The notes under the pieces: model-generated | Databases searched by the model: none | Seen by the model: the letters and a program-made list of their open reading frames with translations, nothing else | Told to the model about the DNA's origin: nothing | NCBI GenBank assembly: GCA_027559495.1 | Contig: JAMXSV010000016.1 | Location: 558,001 to 622,000 of the forward strand | Length of the DNA stretch: 64,000 nt | Direction: 5' to 3' | From: Aurifilum marmelostoma | Lineage: Eukaryota; Ascomycota; Sordariomycetes; Diaporthales; Cryphonectriaceae | Position numbers and translations under genes: made by a program | In this document: positions 21,101-32,509 of the stretch, one piece after another | Position numbering within the stretch: position 1 is the first letter of the stretch | Layout of the letters: each line of letters begins with the position of its first letter

Positions 21101-23704
21101 CAATATCATCATCATATCGTCACACAATCGCAGAGCTCAATTTCCGAACTGTTCCAATGGATAAGGTGTAATTACACAACAATGCTGAGCTTCTCAAAAC
21201 AAAATCATACATAGTAGTATAGAGATGTACCCTGGGTACTCAGCGGTCTGCACAAGATGGCCCTGTAAAGTTTCATATTATTATTATGCACTATAATCAT
21301 AGAAGCCACAAGATCAGTTTAAGGTGGGTTGGGTCCTGGTACATCAAAAGGAGAGCAAGAGAGAGGGTAACTCCAAGTCACCTCGCCTTCAAGGTTTCTA
21401 TTCTAAGTACGATTACTAGTTTTATTCTCAAGGAGAAATCAAAGAGAAAAGAATGGGAAATTAAAATCAATATATTCGAAAATCAACGGATAACAAAAAA
21501 AAAAAAGTTAAAGAGCATTTTGCTTCACCTCAATTTAATATAATATACACCTAGTTTTGGCATTTGCATAGGTCTGCAACATTAGAACACGCTGAAAGGA
21601 AGCCCGCTACACTTACGCACACTACAAATAGAGAGTTCGTACATGTAGAGGCATCCTCAGGGTCAACAAACTGCAGATACAACGATTCTTCAAGCATCCT
21701 TTCGCCAAACCAAGGGTGAACGTGAAGAGAAATTGAAGGGGCTGTATCATGGCGCAGGGCCGTCCTGCGCAGACGTTTCACAGCTTGCTGCACTGCCTGC
21801 TAAGCCACCAGGCCATTGTTCTTTCGTTCACTGATACCCTAGCTGCGGATGCTTTAGTTAGTACCTCAAACCTTTCACTTAATTTCAGGATTGCTTACGA
21901 GCAACGGCAATGCCATGATATTATGGACAAATGGTAACAACCCGGGGACCACTTGATCATGTTCCGCTCTTGGCACTTCTGCTATCAAAAATACCTCTCA
22001 TTGTTTTTGAGAGATCGAAGCACCGGCTGCTCAACCCGGTAGAACCCAAGACACCAGCTAGCTGTCCAGCCTGAACGCCCCATTGTCTACATTTTTGGTG
22101 GACTCGAGATCGCAAAGCATCCCGACGGTGCCATCGAAAGTCCGAACAAACGAGGAAGACACACGCTGAGAAAAACCGAGGCTGGGCCAAGTTCAGTATA
22201 CACTTCTTGCTCATGACCGCTCACTTTTCATCGTACCAGCTTGTGCTAAGATGTTCCCTATACAGCAACATATAAGATGTAAGTGGGAAGATGCACGCGA
22301 GCACAACGGGAATTAGAAACACCCGCACGATATAATTATCAACTATCCCAAGATCCGGCATTTATCTTAACCGTCACCCAGGGCGACCGTCTACAGCACG
22401 GCGGCACGAATCCAAGTGACACGCAAAGCCGTGAACACAAGCCCAACCTGCGCACCAACGTGGCTCACGGCGCGGCGATGCGCTGGGGAAAGACCCGTGC
22501 CCTGACCAGACGTCGGATCAAGGCTGAGACCGGTAGCCAACCTGTGTCTGGCAGATAGTCTCGGTCTGTCTTGTTTGCACGCCGGCCTAGGGACTCATGG
22601 GAGTCGGGTTGTGTTTCTTGGAGCGGGTGCCGTACTTCTGCGCGAACTTGATGGAAACCGGCGCTTGGATGATCCTTGAATTCTGAAGAATAAGATTGTG
22701 GATTTTATCTTTCGGTGGGGTGCCGGGACGGGGGGCTCTGAGATTCTGTTGATCCGGTGGGAAGAGATGCTGTGTGGTACTCATTGTTGCCTTCATTACT
22801 CTCTTACAAAAGCCGGATTGAGAGAGTGTAAAGATCTGGGATAGACGTCGAGTGCACGTATGATGAATTCGAGGATTTCCAACTAGAGGCGATTCCTTTG
22901 TATATTGCATAGACTTAATCATATCTTTTGAAGATAGGGAAATTAATTCGACTCGCAAGAGTTTTCTAAAAGTCTTTTCGATAGTGCAACATCCACTTGA
23001 CCTTTCAAACTAGAAATTGTGTGAGTAGGCGAAGGCATGATAGATGGAATACGCCCTCGCATCCATCGTCTTTGTTTCTCTGAGGATGTTGACCAAATGC
23101 ACGTGTATACATGCCCAGGACTAAATCATCAGGTTGAAACATCACGTGCAGTCTAAGCCCCGCAGGATTCACGAAAGCCAAGACAATTCCATCTCTGTAG
23201 GGTGTCGTCTATCATATTACTTCCGTAGCAGCCGCATGCTGGGAATTAGATTCACAGATTGAATACGGGGGAAAGCCCTGCTCAAAGTGGTGCGCATAAC
23301 GAGTGGGTCCGTAGGACGTAGCTGAGATCATCTACGAAGGGGGTCTGGCTCTGAGCGGGCTCGGCGGGAAGTCTGATCAGATCCTAGCTCGGTCACAGGG
23401 ATTGATGAAAGGTTGCATCGTGACGAGGTTAAATCTGATGGAATGCAACTGCGAGGAAGCTTGCGACGGGGGACAGAATGCCCATGCAGGCAAGCCGGAG
23501 GAGTGGCCCGAGATCACCGGAAACGTGGAGTCACTCCGCTTTCCTGAACGAGCACAGTGGAATATTAATTACTTACAATCGACAAGTATAAGAGGACTGT
23601 GCGTGAAGCACAAAATCTTAATGGTGAGGACTCATGAAGGTAAGTTTCAATATACTCATAATACTACACATCTTGACTGGACTGCCAAGTCCTCGAGATT
23701 TGCG
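18194..23704. other. 5.5 kb gene-poor region
   Basis: Only short overlapping frames occur; none has a signal, domain or splice structure. It contains simple sequence: CCAT repeats near 18372-18390, a CA-rich stretch near 20437-20460, and a C11 run at 19937-19947. A minus-strand 65-codon stretch beginning MSTTQHLFPPDQQ (about 22783-22587) is the most protein-like piece but is unsupported. I see no non-coding RNA I can identify. Confidence 0.5.
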
Positions 23705-25395
23705 ATGATGCGGAACCTCTTCTGGCAGGCTCTAAGCGTCTTGCTTCTCGCTGCCATTGTCAACGGCTTCAAGCCCCATGAAAAGAGATTGCTGCAAGAT
23801 CTACAAGAGAGGACAATCCTGCAGAATGGCCAGGTGCGCACAACAGATTATCCAGACACAGAGATTGACCCGTCAACATACAACTTTACTACATACCCGC
23901 CCAACGCTACGGAGATCTCCTATAAAGGAAGATGGGACTCACAATATGTCTCGTGGTGGAGGTCAGCTCCCAATGCTTCACTCACATGCACATCGATGGC
24001 CCTTTTTGCAGGCCCCAGCAGACTGACAAATCCCTTTCCACGATAACAAACAGTGCACCAGGGATTAAGTTTGGGTTCACAGGCCAGACCGTTGCCATCT
24101 CCTTCGGCAACCAGACATCTGACGGTGTCCTTGTCGGCTACCGTATCAGCGGCCTCGATTGGATGTTCACCAACATCACCGCTGGCGCGACTCACCTACT
24201 CGTCTCACCGAGCGTCACGGGTGCCAACTTGACGTATCCGCTCACGCCCAATACCCTCGAGTTGCGCGTGACTAATTGGGCCTATGGCATCCAGATCGAT
24301 GCAGTCCATGTCGCTGGAGGCGAGAGCATTGTTGCGGTCCCGGACTACGGAAGGAGGGTTGAGTTTATCGGTGACAGCCTCACTGCTGGCATGTACACGA
24401 CCTACGAGGGCCTGAGTAGCTTTGGCTATGGCATCGGAGCAGGGCTGGGTCAGACGGAGTACACCGTGACGGCGTTTCCTGGTATCTGCGTGACGGATAT
24501 GAACTGCTTTGATAATCCAAGGGGCCAATCAGCCCAGTGGTTCTACACCCAGGATACCAGCGGGAGGTCGCAAGCCAAATATGGAGGTGAGCGAGAAAGA
24601 AGGCCTCTTTCCTGACATCTCTCACCTAACGGAGGCTCTCCATCGCCATACTTGCTGACTGGGCAAAATCCTCTCAGCAAACCTCTCAACCCAAGATCCA
24701 TGGGACTTTTCTGCTCATCCGGCAGCAGACCTTGTTGTGATCAATATCGGGACCAACGATGTGTCTTATAGTATCCCGGGTGAAACTTATGCGGACAGCT
24801 TGACCAAGCTTATCGAGGGCGTACACGGCGTTTGGCCTGATGCACAAGTCATGATCATGGTAAGTCCTCATCTGATGAGCCAGCCCCCTTGAGAAGATTC
24901 GTTCAGTACTCACAATATCTCGGCATACATAGTCACTCTGGATAGGCTTCTACAATTATGGCAACAACTACTACGATGACACCTCTGCCGGCTACCCGCA
25001 AGAGATCCAGGACGTGTATAACTATTTCAACAGTGATGCCTACCTGTCCCACCCTGTTGTGTACAATGGCACGACCAACACCACAACCACACTCAATACC
25101 ACTAGCCAGCCATTTGTACGAATTTTCAACACCACGGGCATCTTACAGGAGAACGACATCGGACCCGAGTACCACCCGACTGATGTTGGAGCCATCAAAG
25201 TGGCGAGTCACGCTCTGCGATATATCAACCTTATTTACGACTGGGATCTGCTGGCTAATGGGCCCGAGTAAGTTCTTTGCCTTTCATATCGTAAGAAAGA
25301 ATGTGGGAGTTGCCGCAAGATGCTAAATTCAAAATCTCTTCCCCTGCAGGATCCAACATGATACACTCTATTGGAACGATGAGGGAAGCTATTAA
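23705..25395 (+). CDS. Secreted SGNH hydrolase, carbohydrate-esterase family 2-like
   Basis: Five exons (23705-23961, 24054-24586, 24678-24859, 24933-25267, 25350-25395), 450 residues. Signal peptide: NLFWQALSVLLLAAIVNG. An N-terminal beta-sandwich (GIKFGFTGQTVAISFGNQ) precedes an SGNH catalytic domain. Its nucleophile block is FIGDSLTAGM, the second block contains the IGTND motif, and the catalytic His is in YHPTDVG. This jelly-roll plus SGNH order is that of CE2 acetyl esterases, which deacetylate xylan or other plant polysaccharides outside the cell. Many NxT sequons suggest heavy glycosylation. For exon 2 I chose the acceptor at 24053, which yields WWSAPGIKF as in the family; an earlier CAG at 24011 would insert 14 residues. 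It is convergent with GlnRS, 160 bases apart. Confidence 0.88.
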
Positions 25396-25555
25396 AAGTG
25401 CACAAATGATGGTAGTCGGAAGGTGGTTCAGGAATTTTCTAGCATAGCTTTTACTCCAAGCAGATAACTTCCGCTTGCCGTCTATCAGTATCAGCTGGAA
25501 GGAAGCATTGAACCTCCTTAGCCCTGTCTACCAGTCCTGTCACCTGTAAACTCAT

Positions 25556-27585
25556 CTATTTCTTGCCGGCATCTTCTTTCAACGACACGATGCGATTGAG
25601 AACCAGCTTATCGTCTGTGCTGTCAGAGTCCAGCGCCTTGATTTGAAATATTAGCATCAACACTTCGCGGAAGGGTACACAGGTGAATAGCGGACTCACA
25701 AAATAAGCAACTCTCATGCCCTGGAATCTCACAGACTCTGGGCCACCCTTTCCCAGCTCGCTTTCGCCAGCAGCCTCAGGCCAAGGCGCCCTCCTCTTGA
25801 CCTCGTCAATACCAGACTCGATGATAGCATCCGGGTGGATGACCTCGCTTTCCGGGTTGAGATCGCTCAGGAAGCCGCCCTCGGCAGCACTGGGGTTTTC
25901 GCTCTTAAAGAGAGGGTTGTATAAGCGGACCTCGCACCTGCGAGACCCGTCGGTACCGACCCACTGGATGTACGTCTTGGGCTTCTTGCCTTCACGGTCG
26001 AAGACAGCGCGGATCTCCGTGACCTTGCCAGTGGCGTCGTCCTTGGTAAATGACGTGGCCTTGACAGGATATGGCATCTGCAGCAGGCCAACAGATTTGC
26101 CGGGTGCCAGTCGGAAGTAATCCGGTGAGTCGACCTCGCGGAAATCAGATCGATCAATGTACACCGTCTTTGTGATCTTGACAGTGTGGCTCCCCATCTT
26201 CGGGTCCTTGGGAGAGAACGGTAGCGTGAGCTCCTTACCTTCCTCGTCACCAATGTCCTCAATGACGACAGGCACAGGGTCCAAGACCACCATGAGTCGC
26301 GGCACGGTACGCTCCAGGTACTTTCGGATTGACTGCTCAAACCGCACGATCTGGATGACAGTGGCATTGGTAGTCACACCCAGCTCGTTGACGAACTCGA
26401 GAATAGCACCAGGGGGTACGCCTCTTCTCTTGATCGCCATGAGCGTGTATAGCCTTGGATCGTCCCAGCCCCTCACAATTTTGTCTCCGACCAGCTTGAG
26501 GATCTTCCGCTTCGACAGGACTGTGCCGCCGAGGGACAGCCGGCCGTACTCGCGCTGCATGGGCTCATAGACACCAAGGGTCTTGTTCAGCCACTCATAG
26601 CTCACCCTGCTCAAGATGAACTCGGTTGTACATAAGGAGTGGGTGATGCCCTCGAAAGAATCGCACAGACAGTGGGTGAAGTCATATGTCGGGTAGATCT
26701 TCCATTTCGATCCCGTTCGGTGGTGGTCTGCGTCCAGAACACGATAGGCGGCCAGATCCCACATCTGGGGGTTCCCGTCCGTGATGTCCATCTTCATGCG
26801 GAGGAAGGCCTCCCTTGGCTTGTATTTTCCGTCCCTCATATCTCTGAACTTCTGGAGGTTCTCCTCGACAGTCTGCTCTGCATGCTTGCAGCGATACCGG
26901 GGGGTCTCGCCCTTCTCGCCGCCGCGTTGACGCTTGATCTCGGCATCATCGCAATGGCAGACGTAGCCCTTGTCAAGGCCTATCAGCTTCTCAGCCAAAT
27001 CGTACAGTTTCTGGAAGTTGTCACTGGAGTATGTGATCTTGTAGGGCTCGAATCCAAGCCACCGCACCGTGTCGAGGATCGCAGTGAAGTAAATCTCTTC
27101 TTCGGCTTCGGGGTTGGTATCATCATATCTAGTAGACTTGTGTCTCAGCACCTGGACAAGCGGGGCAGACGAAAGCATTCGAGACAAAAGTGGACGTACC
27201 TCAGGTAGCACTGGCCCTTGTGGAACTTCGCAAAACCAAAATTGACTGCAATGGCCTTCGCGTGGCCAATGTGTAGGAACCCGTTTGGCTCGGGAGGGAA
27301 GCGGGTGAAGACTGGCGCGACCGGTCGCTCCTCGTAGACATCCTTGAGGAAGCCCTGCTTGAACATGGCCTCTGCGTCTACGGTTTCTTCCTGTTTCTCC
27401 TTGGGCTTCGGTGCCGGCTTCTTGGCTTCTGTTGGCGCGTCCTTCACGTTTGCCGCTTTTGCTGCCTTCTTTGCGCGCTTTTGCTGTCTCTTCTTGAGCT
27501 CATTCTTGGAGACCATCTCTCCGGTCTCCTCGTCTAGGACAAGCTTCGCAACACCGGCGGTGACTGCCTCCACGTTGTCCGCCAT
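25556..27585 (-). CDS. GLN4: Cytosolic glutaminyl-tRNA synthetase
   Basis: Exons 27585-27200, 27128-25700 and 25636-25556; 631 residues. It charges tRNA-Gln with glutamine for translation. The class I signature 1 is TRFPPEPNGFLHIGHAKA (HIGH at about residues 105-108), and PPEPNG separates GlnRS from GluRS, which has PPEASG-type sequence. Signature 2 is VLSKRK (KMSKS equivalent). DDTNP, WDDPR and THSLCTTEF are also typical. The C-terminal half is the two-barrel anticodon-binding domain. A roughly 60-residue Lys/Ala-rich helix precedes the core, and the large N-terminal domain of the yeast enzyme (about 809 residues in total) is absent. An in-frame TTG-led extension upstream exists, but the ATG at 27585 is the natural start. 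The gene symbol is by orthology. Confidence 0.95.
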
Positions 27586-28145
27586 AGTTGCTTGATCTTC
27601 GAGAGGAACGACCACGCAATTGTCGACGTTAATTGTTCTGAAAGAGATGAACGCTCGTTTCCTTCCAACAAAAGACAAGAAAGCAGCACCAACAAGACGT
27701 TGGGGAGCAGGTTGACGGTCTTTGTCTTTGGGTTCCGATGACTCAAATTTCTAAACGCAAATCCAACACGGGAGAAGCTGGCCACACAAGGTGGAGGGGC
27801 AGCCCTTTGATAAGATAAGCCGCTCAAGGGCTGTCAAGGGGCGGGGTCCTCCTACTGTACATAGTACACAAGGCCTGAAAACCGTAAGGGTGTCAGGGCC
27901 AACTTCTGTTGGTCCAGTGGCCGTTAGGGACTTAACGTGACACCCTGCAAGCCATGGGAGCTTAAATATAGGGCCCACAGCAGCTCTCCCTGGCCCCGCT
28001 GTCGTCATCTAGGTCAATTACAACCTTCCCTTCCAAAGTTTCCACTACATATCGAGAGTGACATCCGATTTCTGGCCTCTTTCAGGCATTATACTGACAA
28101 TTCTGACCGCATAGCTTTCAACCTGCCGTTCGCTGCAAATACGAG
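27586..28145. promoter_or_regulatory. Divergent promoter between GlnRS and the macrodomain gene
   Basis: A 560-base spacer separating the two start codons. A TATA-like CTTAAATATAGGG lies at 27961-27973, suited to the plus-strand gene. It probably drives both genes. Confidence 0.5.
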
Positions 28146-29022
28146 ATGTCTGTTCTCTCCGTCCAAGAGCTGCCGACCCTCTCCCTCCTCTACAAGCTGG
28201 GCAAGCTCGCCCCCGCCCCAGCCGGCCTCAAGGTCCCCACCACTCTGAGTTTCAAATCCGCCGACCCCATCACGCCCTCCAAGGCTCTCAACGACCGTGT
28301 CTGCCTCGTCCGACACGATGTCACCAAGCTCGCAGTTGATGCCATCACCAACGCAGCGAACAAGCGCCTCCTTGGCGGAGGTGGCATTGACGGCGCCATC
28401 CACGCTGCCGCGGGTCCAGGCCTCCTCGCCGAGTGCCGCAAGCTCGGTGGCTGTGCGACGGGCTCCGCCAAGATCACGGGTGCACACAGACTTCCTTGCC
28501 ACAAGATTATCCATGCCGTGGGCCCAGTCTACGACCCGGTAGATCCCAGCGAGAGCGAGGAGCTGCTGACGTCTGCGTATAACACGGTGCTGAACCTGGC
28601 GGTGGATAATGACTGTAAATCACTAGCACTTTGTGGTATCAGCACTGGCATCTACGGTTACCCTCCTTTCGAGGCAGCCCCTGTTGCGATCTCGGCCGTG
28701 AAAAAGTTTCTGGAGGGTGAGAAGGGCCAGAAGCTGGAGAAGGTGGTGTTTGTCACTTGGGTGAAGCAGGACGTTGACTCGTACAACGAATTTTTGCCGT
28801 CAGTACTCTCTAGAATACTTGACATGGGCGTTGGCCGAAGGATACTGACGTATAACTAGGGTCTATTTCCCACCTGTCGAAGAGGCTGCTAAGTCTGCAA
28901 CGGAAGGCGGCACCGATACGGCAGAGGCAGCCGAGGCCAAGGAGGTTGCCAGCAAGCTTCCTGATGTGCCCAGATCCGAGCCGGGTGACTCTGAACACCT
29001 GGAGAAGAAACAGAAGCAGTAG
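28146..29022 (+). CDS. Macrodomain ADP-ribosyl hydrolase (MACROD-type)
   Basis: Exons 28146-28798 and 28860-29022, 271 residues. The macrodomain spans roughly residues 45-220. The ADP-ribose-binding loops are present: NAANKRLLGGGGIDGAIH, TGSAKITGAHRLPCHKIIH, and STGIYGYP. This pattern is that of MacroD1/YmdB-like enzymes, which remove mono-ADP-ribose from acidic residues and hydrolyse O-acetyl-ADP-ribose. The last 50 residues, from exon 2, are Glu/Ala/Ser-rich and disordered. The N-terminal 40 residues resemble the helical cap of the family (LPTLSLLYKLGKLAP). It is divergent from the GlnRS gene. No organelle signal is obvious; location is probably cytosolic or nuclear. Confidence 0.92.
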
Positions 29023-29546
29023 GCTTGTGGGAGGCTATCCGGCATAGCAGTGCATTTGATGGAGTTATGGGCAAGGACAAACGAAGGATCAGGCGTCACG
29101 GTTATGTTTCATGCACCAATACCGATGCTCCAGCATAGGCAGGCAGCTTTTCCATACCCCATCTGGCGGTTCCACTGAGAATATACTTCTATCTGGAGGT
29201 CTTGCTGCTGTCGTACACTCCTGGCAACGGACTAAAATAACAGACTGACATACTGTAGCATATTTAACAAAGCCCATTATCTAAAGGAGATTGAAGCCTA
29301 GGCCGGAGACCTGTCTGCCATTTGATTGATTGGAGTGTGTTGGTCATGTAGTGCTACAGGGCTATGCTATTCTGCTTCTATTCGGGCATTTCAAGGTCAT
29401 CAGCTCATTGAGTGAACTTCAATCATTGTAACTTATTCAAGACAAGTGGCTCGAGAACATCTTGCTGTTTACTGCTCGATCGCACTACTGTTTCCAAGGT
29501 CTCCCTCGCCGGGGCTCCGACGCCATGGATCAAAGTTCTTACAGCC
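29023..29546. other. Convergent 3' spacer
   Basis: Separates the macrodomain gene from the SDR gene, both ending here. Nothing but presumed 3' untranslated sequence is seen. Confidence 0.6.
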
Positions 29547-30397
29547 TTAAAATTGGACCGCAGGGCTCACGGCTCCATCGACCAATAAGTTGGCAGCATT
29601 AATGAAAGTCGCCCTCTCACTAGCCAAGAACAAAACCGCATCAGCGACCTCTGCCGATGTGCCCATCCGTCCTGTCGGATTGTTCGCCAACTGCTCTTTG
29701 AAAAACTCAGGCCTGGTCTTTTCCACCTGTCCCCAGAAGCCATCCTCGACGTAGATATTTCCTGGGCTCACAGAGTTCGCCCGCATGCCGTCCTTGGCGA
29801 TGGAATGGGCCAGGGTGCTGATATAGTGCAGCAATGCGGCCTTGTACGCGCCGTAGGGACCCGGTGCCGTAGAGTCCACATACAGGCCCGATACGGACGA
29901 TATGTTCACGATGTTGCCCTTGGACTCCTTCAGGTACGGAAGGGCTGCCTCGATGAGCGTGTGTGCGCCTCTAATGTCCGTCTGATAGGCCTTGTCCCAG
30001 CTCTCCGGCGTGTCGGGCGTGCTGAGCGCCGACACATTGGATACGACGACATCAATGCGGCCGTCGTGCTTTGTGGCGACGGCGCTGACCCAGGTCTTGA
30101 TGGCATCGGGGGAGGTGACGTCTACGACTGAGCCGTGAGCCTGAGCCGTTGGTGGGGCTGACAGCTCCTTCTCGGTGCGCTTGACATCGGTGGGAGTGCG
30201 AGAGCAGAAGTGCACGATGGAGCCTTCGGTGAGGAACGCCTTGACTATGGCAAGGCCGATGGATTTGGTTCCGCCTAGTTGGGAGGTGGACCTCGGTAAG
30301 TCTCTGCTTCTATATATTGCGTCGGATCCTGATTTGGGAAAGGGCATATTTCCGCACCTGTGACCAAAATGACCTTGCCTTGGAGACCCAGCTGCAT
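29547..30397 (-). CDS. Short-chain dehydrogenase/reductase (SDR)
   Basis: Exons 30397-30358 and 30274-29547, 255 residues. The intron splits the cofactor motif: VILVTG ends in exon 1 and GTKSIG starts exon 2, giving the Rossmann TGGTKSIG loop (classical TGxxxGIG). An Arg in the second strand (FCSRTP) suggests NADPH preference. The catalytic Ser is in ISSVSG and the YxxxK motif reads YGAYK. Position-3 Asn is in the NVS motif instead of the usual NAG. The C-terminus has the usual LLVDGAVSP strand. Classical SDRs of this size reduce ketones or oxidise alcohols; the substrate is not deducible. The first exon is short but its ATG begins the first beta strand, as expected. Confidence 0.92.
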
Positions 30398-31255
30398 ATT
30401 TGCGACGTGAGCTGCGACGTTGTGCACTGTGGAAGGTGGTTGAGCACTGGACAGAAGTGATGACCCTGTGACCCCTAACTCAGATTTTCGGATAACTCCT
30501 GACGCGTGCAGGATATGTAGTCCCAAATGGTCGTCTTTTTCCGTCTCCTGCTCCTTATGTGACCTGAAGGCACACCGGGTCAATGACTGGTATCAAGGGT
30601 ACAAATCAGAAATTTGGTGGTTGTGGATGTGAGGAACAAAAGCAGAGAGAAGGAAGCACCCACGCATCTCAGACTTACCCCGCCCGAGCCTAGCAGATCT
30701 CAAGATCCAAAACCCATGAATCTAGATAGCACAAGGAAAGCCGCCTGCCAATCAACAGGAAAGCGTAAAAAACGCCTCAGGGGAGAGGGTCCAACCAGAC
30801 CAGTTACATTACACAGAACCCCTTGTTGTTTGTCGCTCTTCGAAACAAGCCACTGCGTGTGGCGGTACGTACTACAAGAGCCCGTTGTTTTCCACGGGCC
30901 GTTCATAGCCAATGGATCCAGACGTAGCCGCTGTCGTTGAGAATCGGCTAGCTCCACCATGAATTATACACAATGCCCCTTGCAAGGCATAAACCACCAT
31001 AAAGATGGGCCACGAGCTGAAAGGACTCGCCGCCTCTTCTCGAGACCGCGGGAATTCGGTCAAGACTGCTCTCTCTTCTCTTCTTCACTTCCTTAATTTG
31101 TTGGCCTTTGCCTTTTCTCTTCTTCTTCTTCTTCTTTTCTTCTTGGCATCTTCTTTTGGGCTTTCGTTCGTCACCAAAATTGCTGGCCAATTTTGCCTTA
31201 CCTTCCTTTCCTTTTTGTCTTGCTTTTCTACTACCCCTCGTCGGCCCAAAGCAAG
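30398..31255. other. Divergent spacer between SDR and AA8 cytochrome genes
   Basis: Contains a TTC-type microsatellite and pyrimidine-rich leader just before the downstream gene. Overlapping frames at 30614-30960 show no coding features. Confidence 0.5.
31119..31137 (+). repeat. TTC microsatellite in a pyrimidine-rich leader
   Basis: Roughly six imperfect TTC/CTT units within a CT-rich 5' leader of the AA8 gene. Such tracts are common before fungal genes with strong promoters. Confidence 0.7.
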
Positions 31256-32197
31256 ATGCGTTTTCTACAGTCTATCACCACGGCTCTCGCCTTGTCAATA
31301 GGGGGCACAGAGGCAGGCTTGCTGGGGAGGAGGAGCAATGATGGCAACCCATCCGCCAGCACGTATACAGACGCTGAGACGAACATCACCTTCCTGGGCT
31401 ATGAGACGAGCACAGGCTTCAAGTTCGGCATGGCCCTGCCCGCCTCACCCACGACAGACCTCATCGTGCAGATCATCTCGCCCCTCAAGGATGGCGGCGG
31501 CTGGGGCGCCATCGACTTCGGGAGTGAGATGACGGGCTACCTCATGGTCGCCGCATGGCCCGACACCACCAAAACCGACACAGTCCTGATCTCCCCCCGC
31601 ATCGCCACCGGCTACGAGGTCTCCAACGGTGCCAACGTGTACACAGCATCTACCATCACCATCACCCAGATCCCCTCGGGCACCTTTGTCAACGATACCC
31701 ACGTCGCCGCCACTTTTGTGTGCGCCGGTTGCATCGTCGCCGACTCGTTCAAGAGCAGCGTCAGCAAGGGGTCTGCCACCTTCAGCTACGCCTACGCTCT
31801 GACCGCCGTCCCGGACCCAGACGACATCAATACCCAGCTGAGCGACCACACACTCCAGGGCGAGCTGTACGGCCCCTTCGATGTCTCCCTCAAGCAGGCT
31901 GAGAGCACCGAATACACGAGCTGGGTCAAGCTGACGAGCGCCGACACGACGGGAAGTGCGAATGCTACAGAGACGAGCACGGGTGGCGGAGCTGCTGCCG
32001 AGACGGGGTCGAGCTCGGATTCTGGATCGTCCAGCGGGTCAACGTCGTCGTCCTCGTCTTCCTCGTCGTCGTCGTCGTCATCGTCGTCATCCACAACGTC
32101 TAGTACGGAGGGGAGCAGCGGATTCAGCATTGGCGGTATTCTTACGCTGACAGGTCTGGGACTGGTGTACGTGCTACAGGCAGTTCAGATCCTGTAG
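31256..32197 (+). CDS. GPI-anchored AA8-type cytochrome b domain protein (iron-reductase-like)
   Basis: An intron-less gene of 313 residues. Signal peptide: MRFLQSITTALALSIGGTEA. Residues about 35-215 form a cellobiose-dehydrogenase-type cytochrome (DOMON) domain. FGSEMTGYLMVAAWP carries the Met heme ligand, and VCAGC is the expected disulfide. The His in LSDHTLQGELYGPF fits the second ligand. A long Ser/Gly/Thr linker (about residues 250-285, mostly TCN codons) and a C-terminal hydrophobic tail (IGGILTLTGLGLVYVL) predict a GPI-anchored, cell-surface protein. No flavin or AA9 module is attached. The likely role is surface electron transfer or metal reduction, possibly feeding lytic polysaccharide monooxygenases. 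An upstream in-frame extension lacks an ATG. Confidence 0.85.
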   Translation: MRFLQSITTALALSIGGTEAGLLGRRSNDGNPSASTYTDAETNITFLGYETSTGFKFGMALPASPTTDLIVQIISPLKDGGGWGAIDFGSEMTGYLMVAAWPDTTKTDTVLISPRIATGYEVSNGANVYTASTITITQIPSGTFVNDTHVAATFVCAGCIVADSFKSSVSKGSATFSYAYALTAVPDPDDINTQLSDHTLQGELYGPFDVSLKQAESTEYTSWVKLTSADTTGSANATETSTGGGAAAETGSSSDSGSSSGSTSSSSSSSSSSSSSSSSTTSSTEGSSGFSIGGILTLTGLGLVYVLQAVQIL

Positions 32198-32467
32198 TTG
32201 ATGTGCTGGTTTTTGGGGGATGGGGAGTCGGGAAAAAATAAGATACCCTGCCTGGGACAGGTCCCCGGCAATGTTTTTAGTACTTGACAATATTTGAGGA
32301 GATAACGCAGCGACGATGTCATGATATGTCTGTTGCATGTACAGAAATTTATAAACTATTCATCCACCTTGAACCACTTCCATATGTGTATCCGATCCCT
32401 TATGAGACCTAGGCCTAGTCCCAATAGGGGCTAAGCGGCGAAAAGTATAAAGAAAAAGTAAAAAAGT

Positions 32468-32468
<1 letters not shown>

Positions 32469-32507
<39 letters not shown>

Positions 32508-32509
32508 GC
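32469..32509 (+). repeat. A41 homopolymer
   Basis: Forty-one consecutive A residues preceded by an A-rich stretch. It could be the poly(A) end of a retroposed sequence or a simple repeat; no flanking target-site duplication was recognised. Confidence 0.9.

Noticed and set aside
22283..22558. 91-codon plus-strand frame in the gene-poor region
   Set aside because: Starts and ends without context; composition like random open sequence.
24012..24053. Earlier acceptor (CAG at 24009-24011) for the esterase, keeping 14 more residues
   Set aside because: It keeps the frame but inserts PQQTDKSLSTITN into a conserved strand; the later acceptor gives the family sequence.
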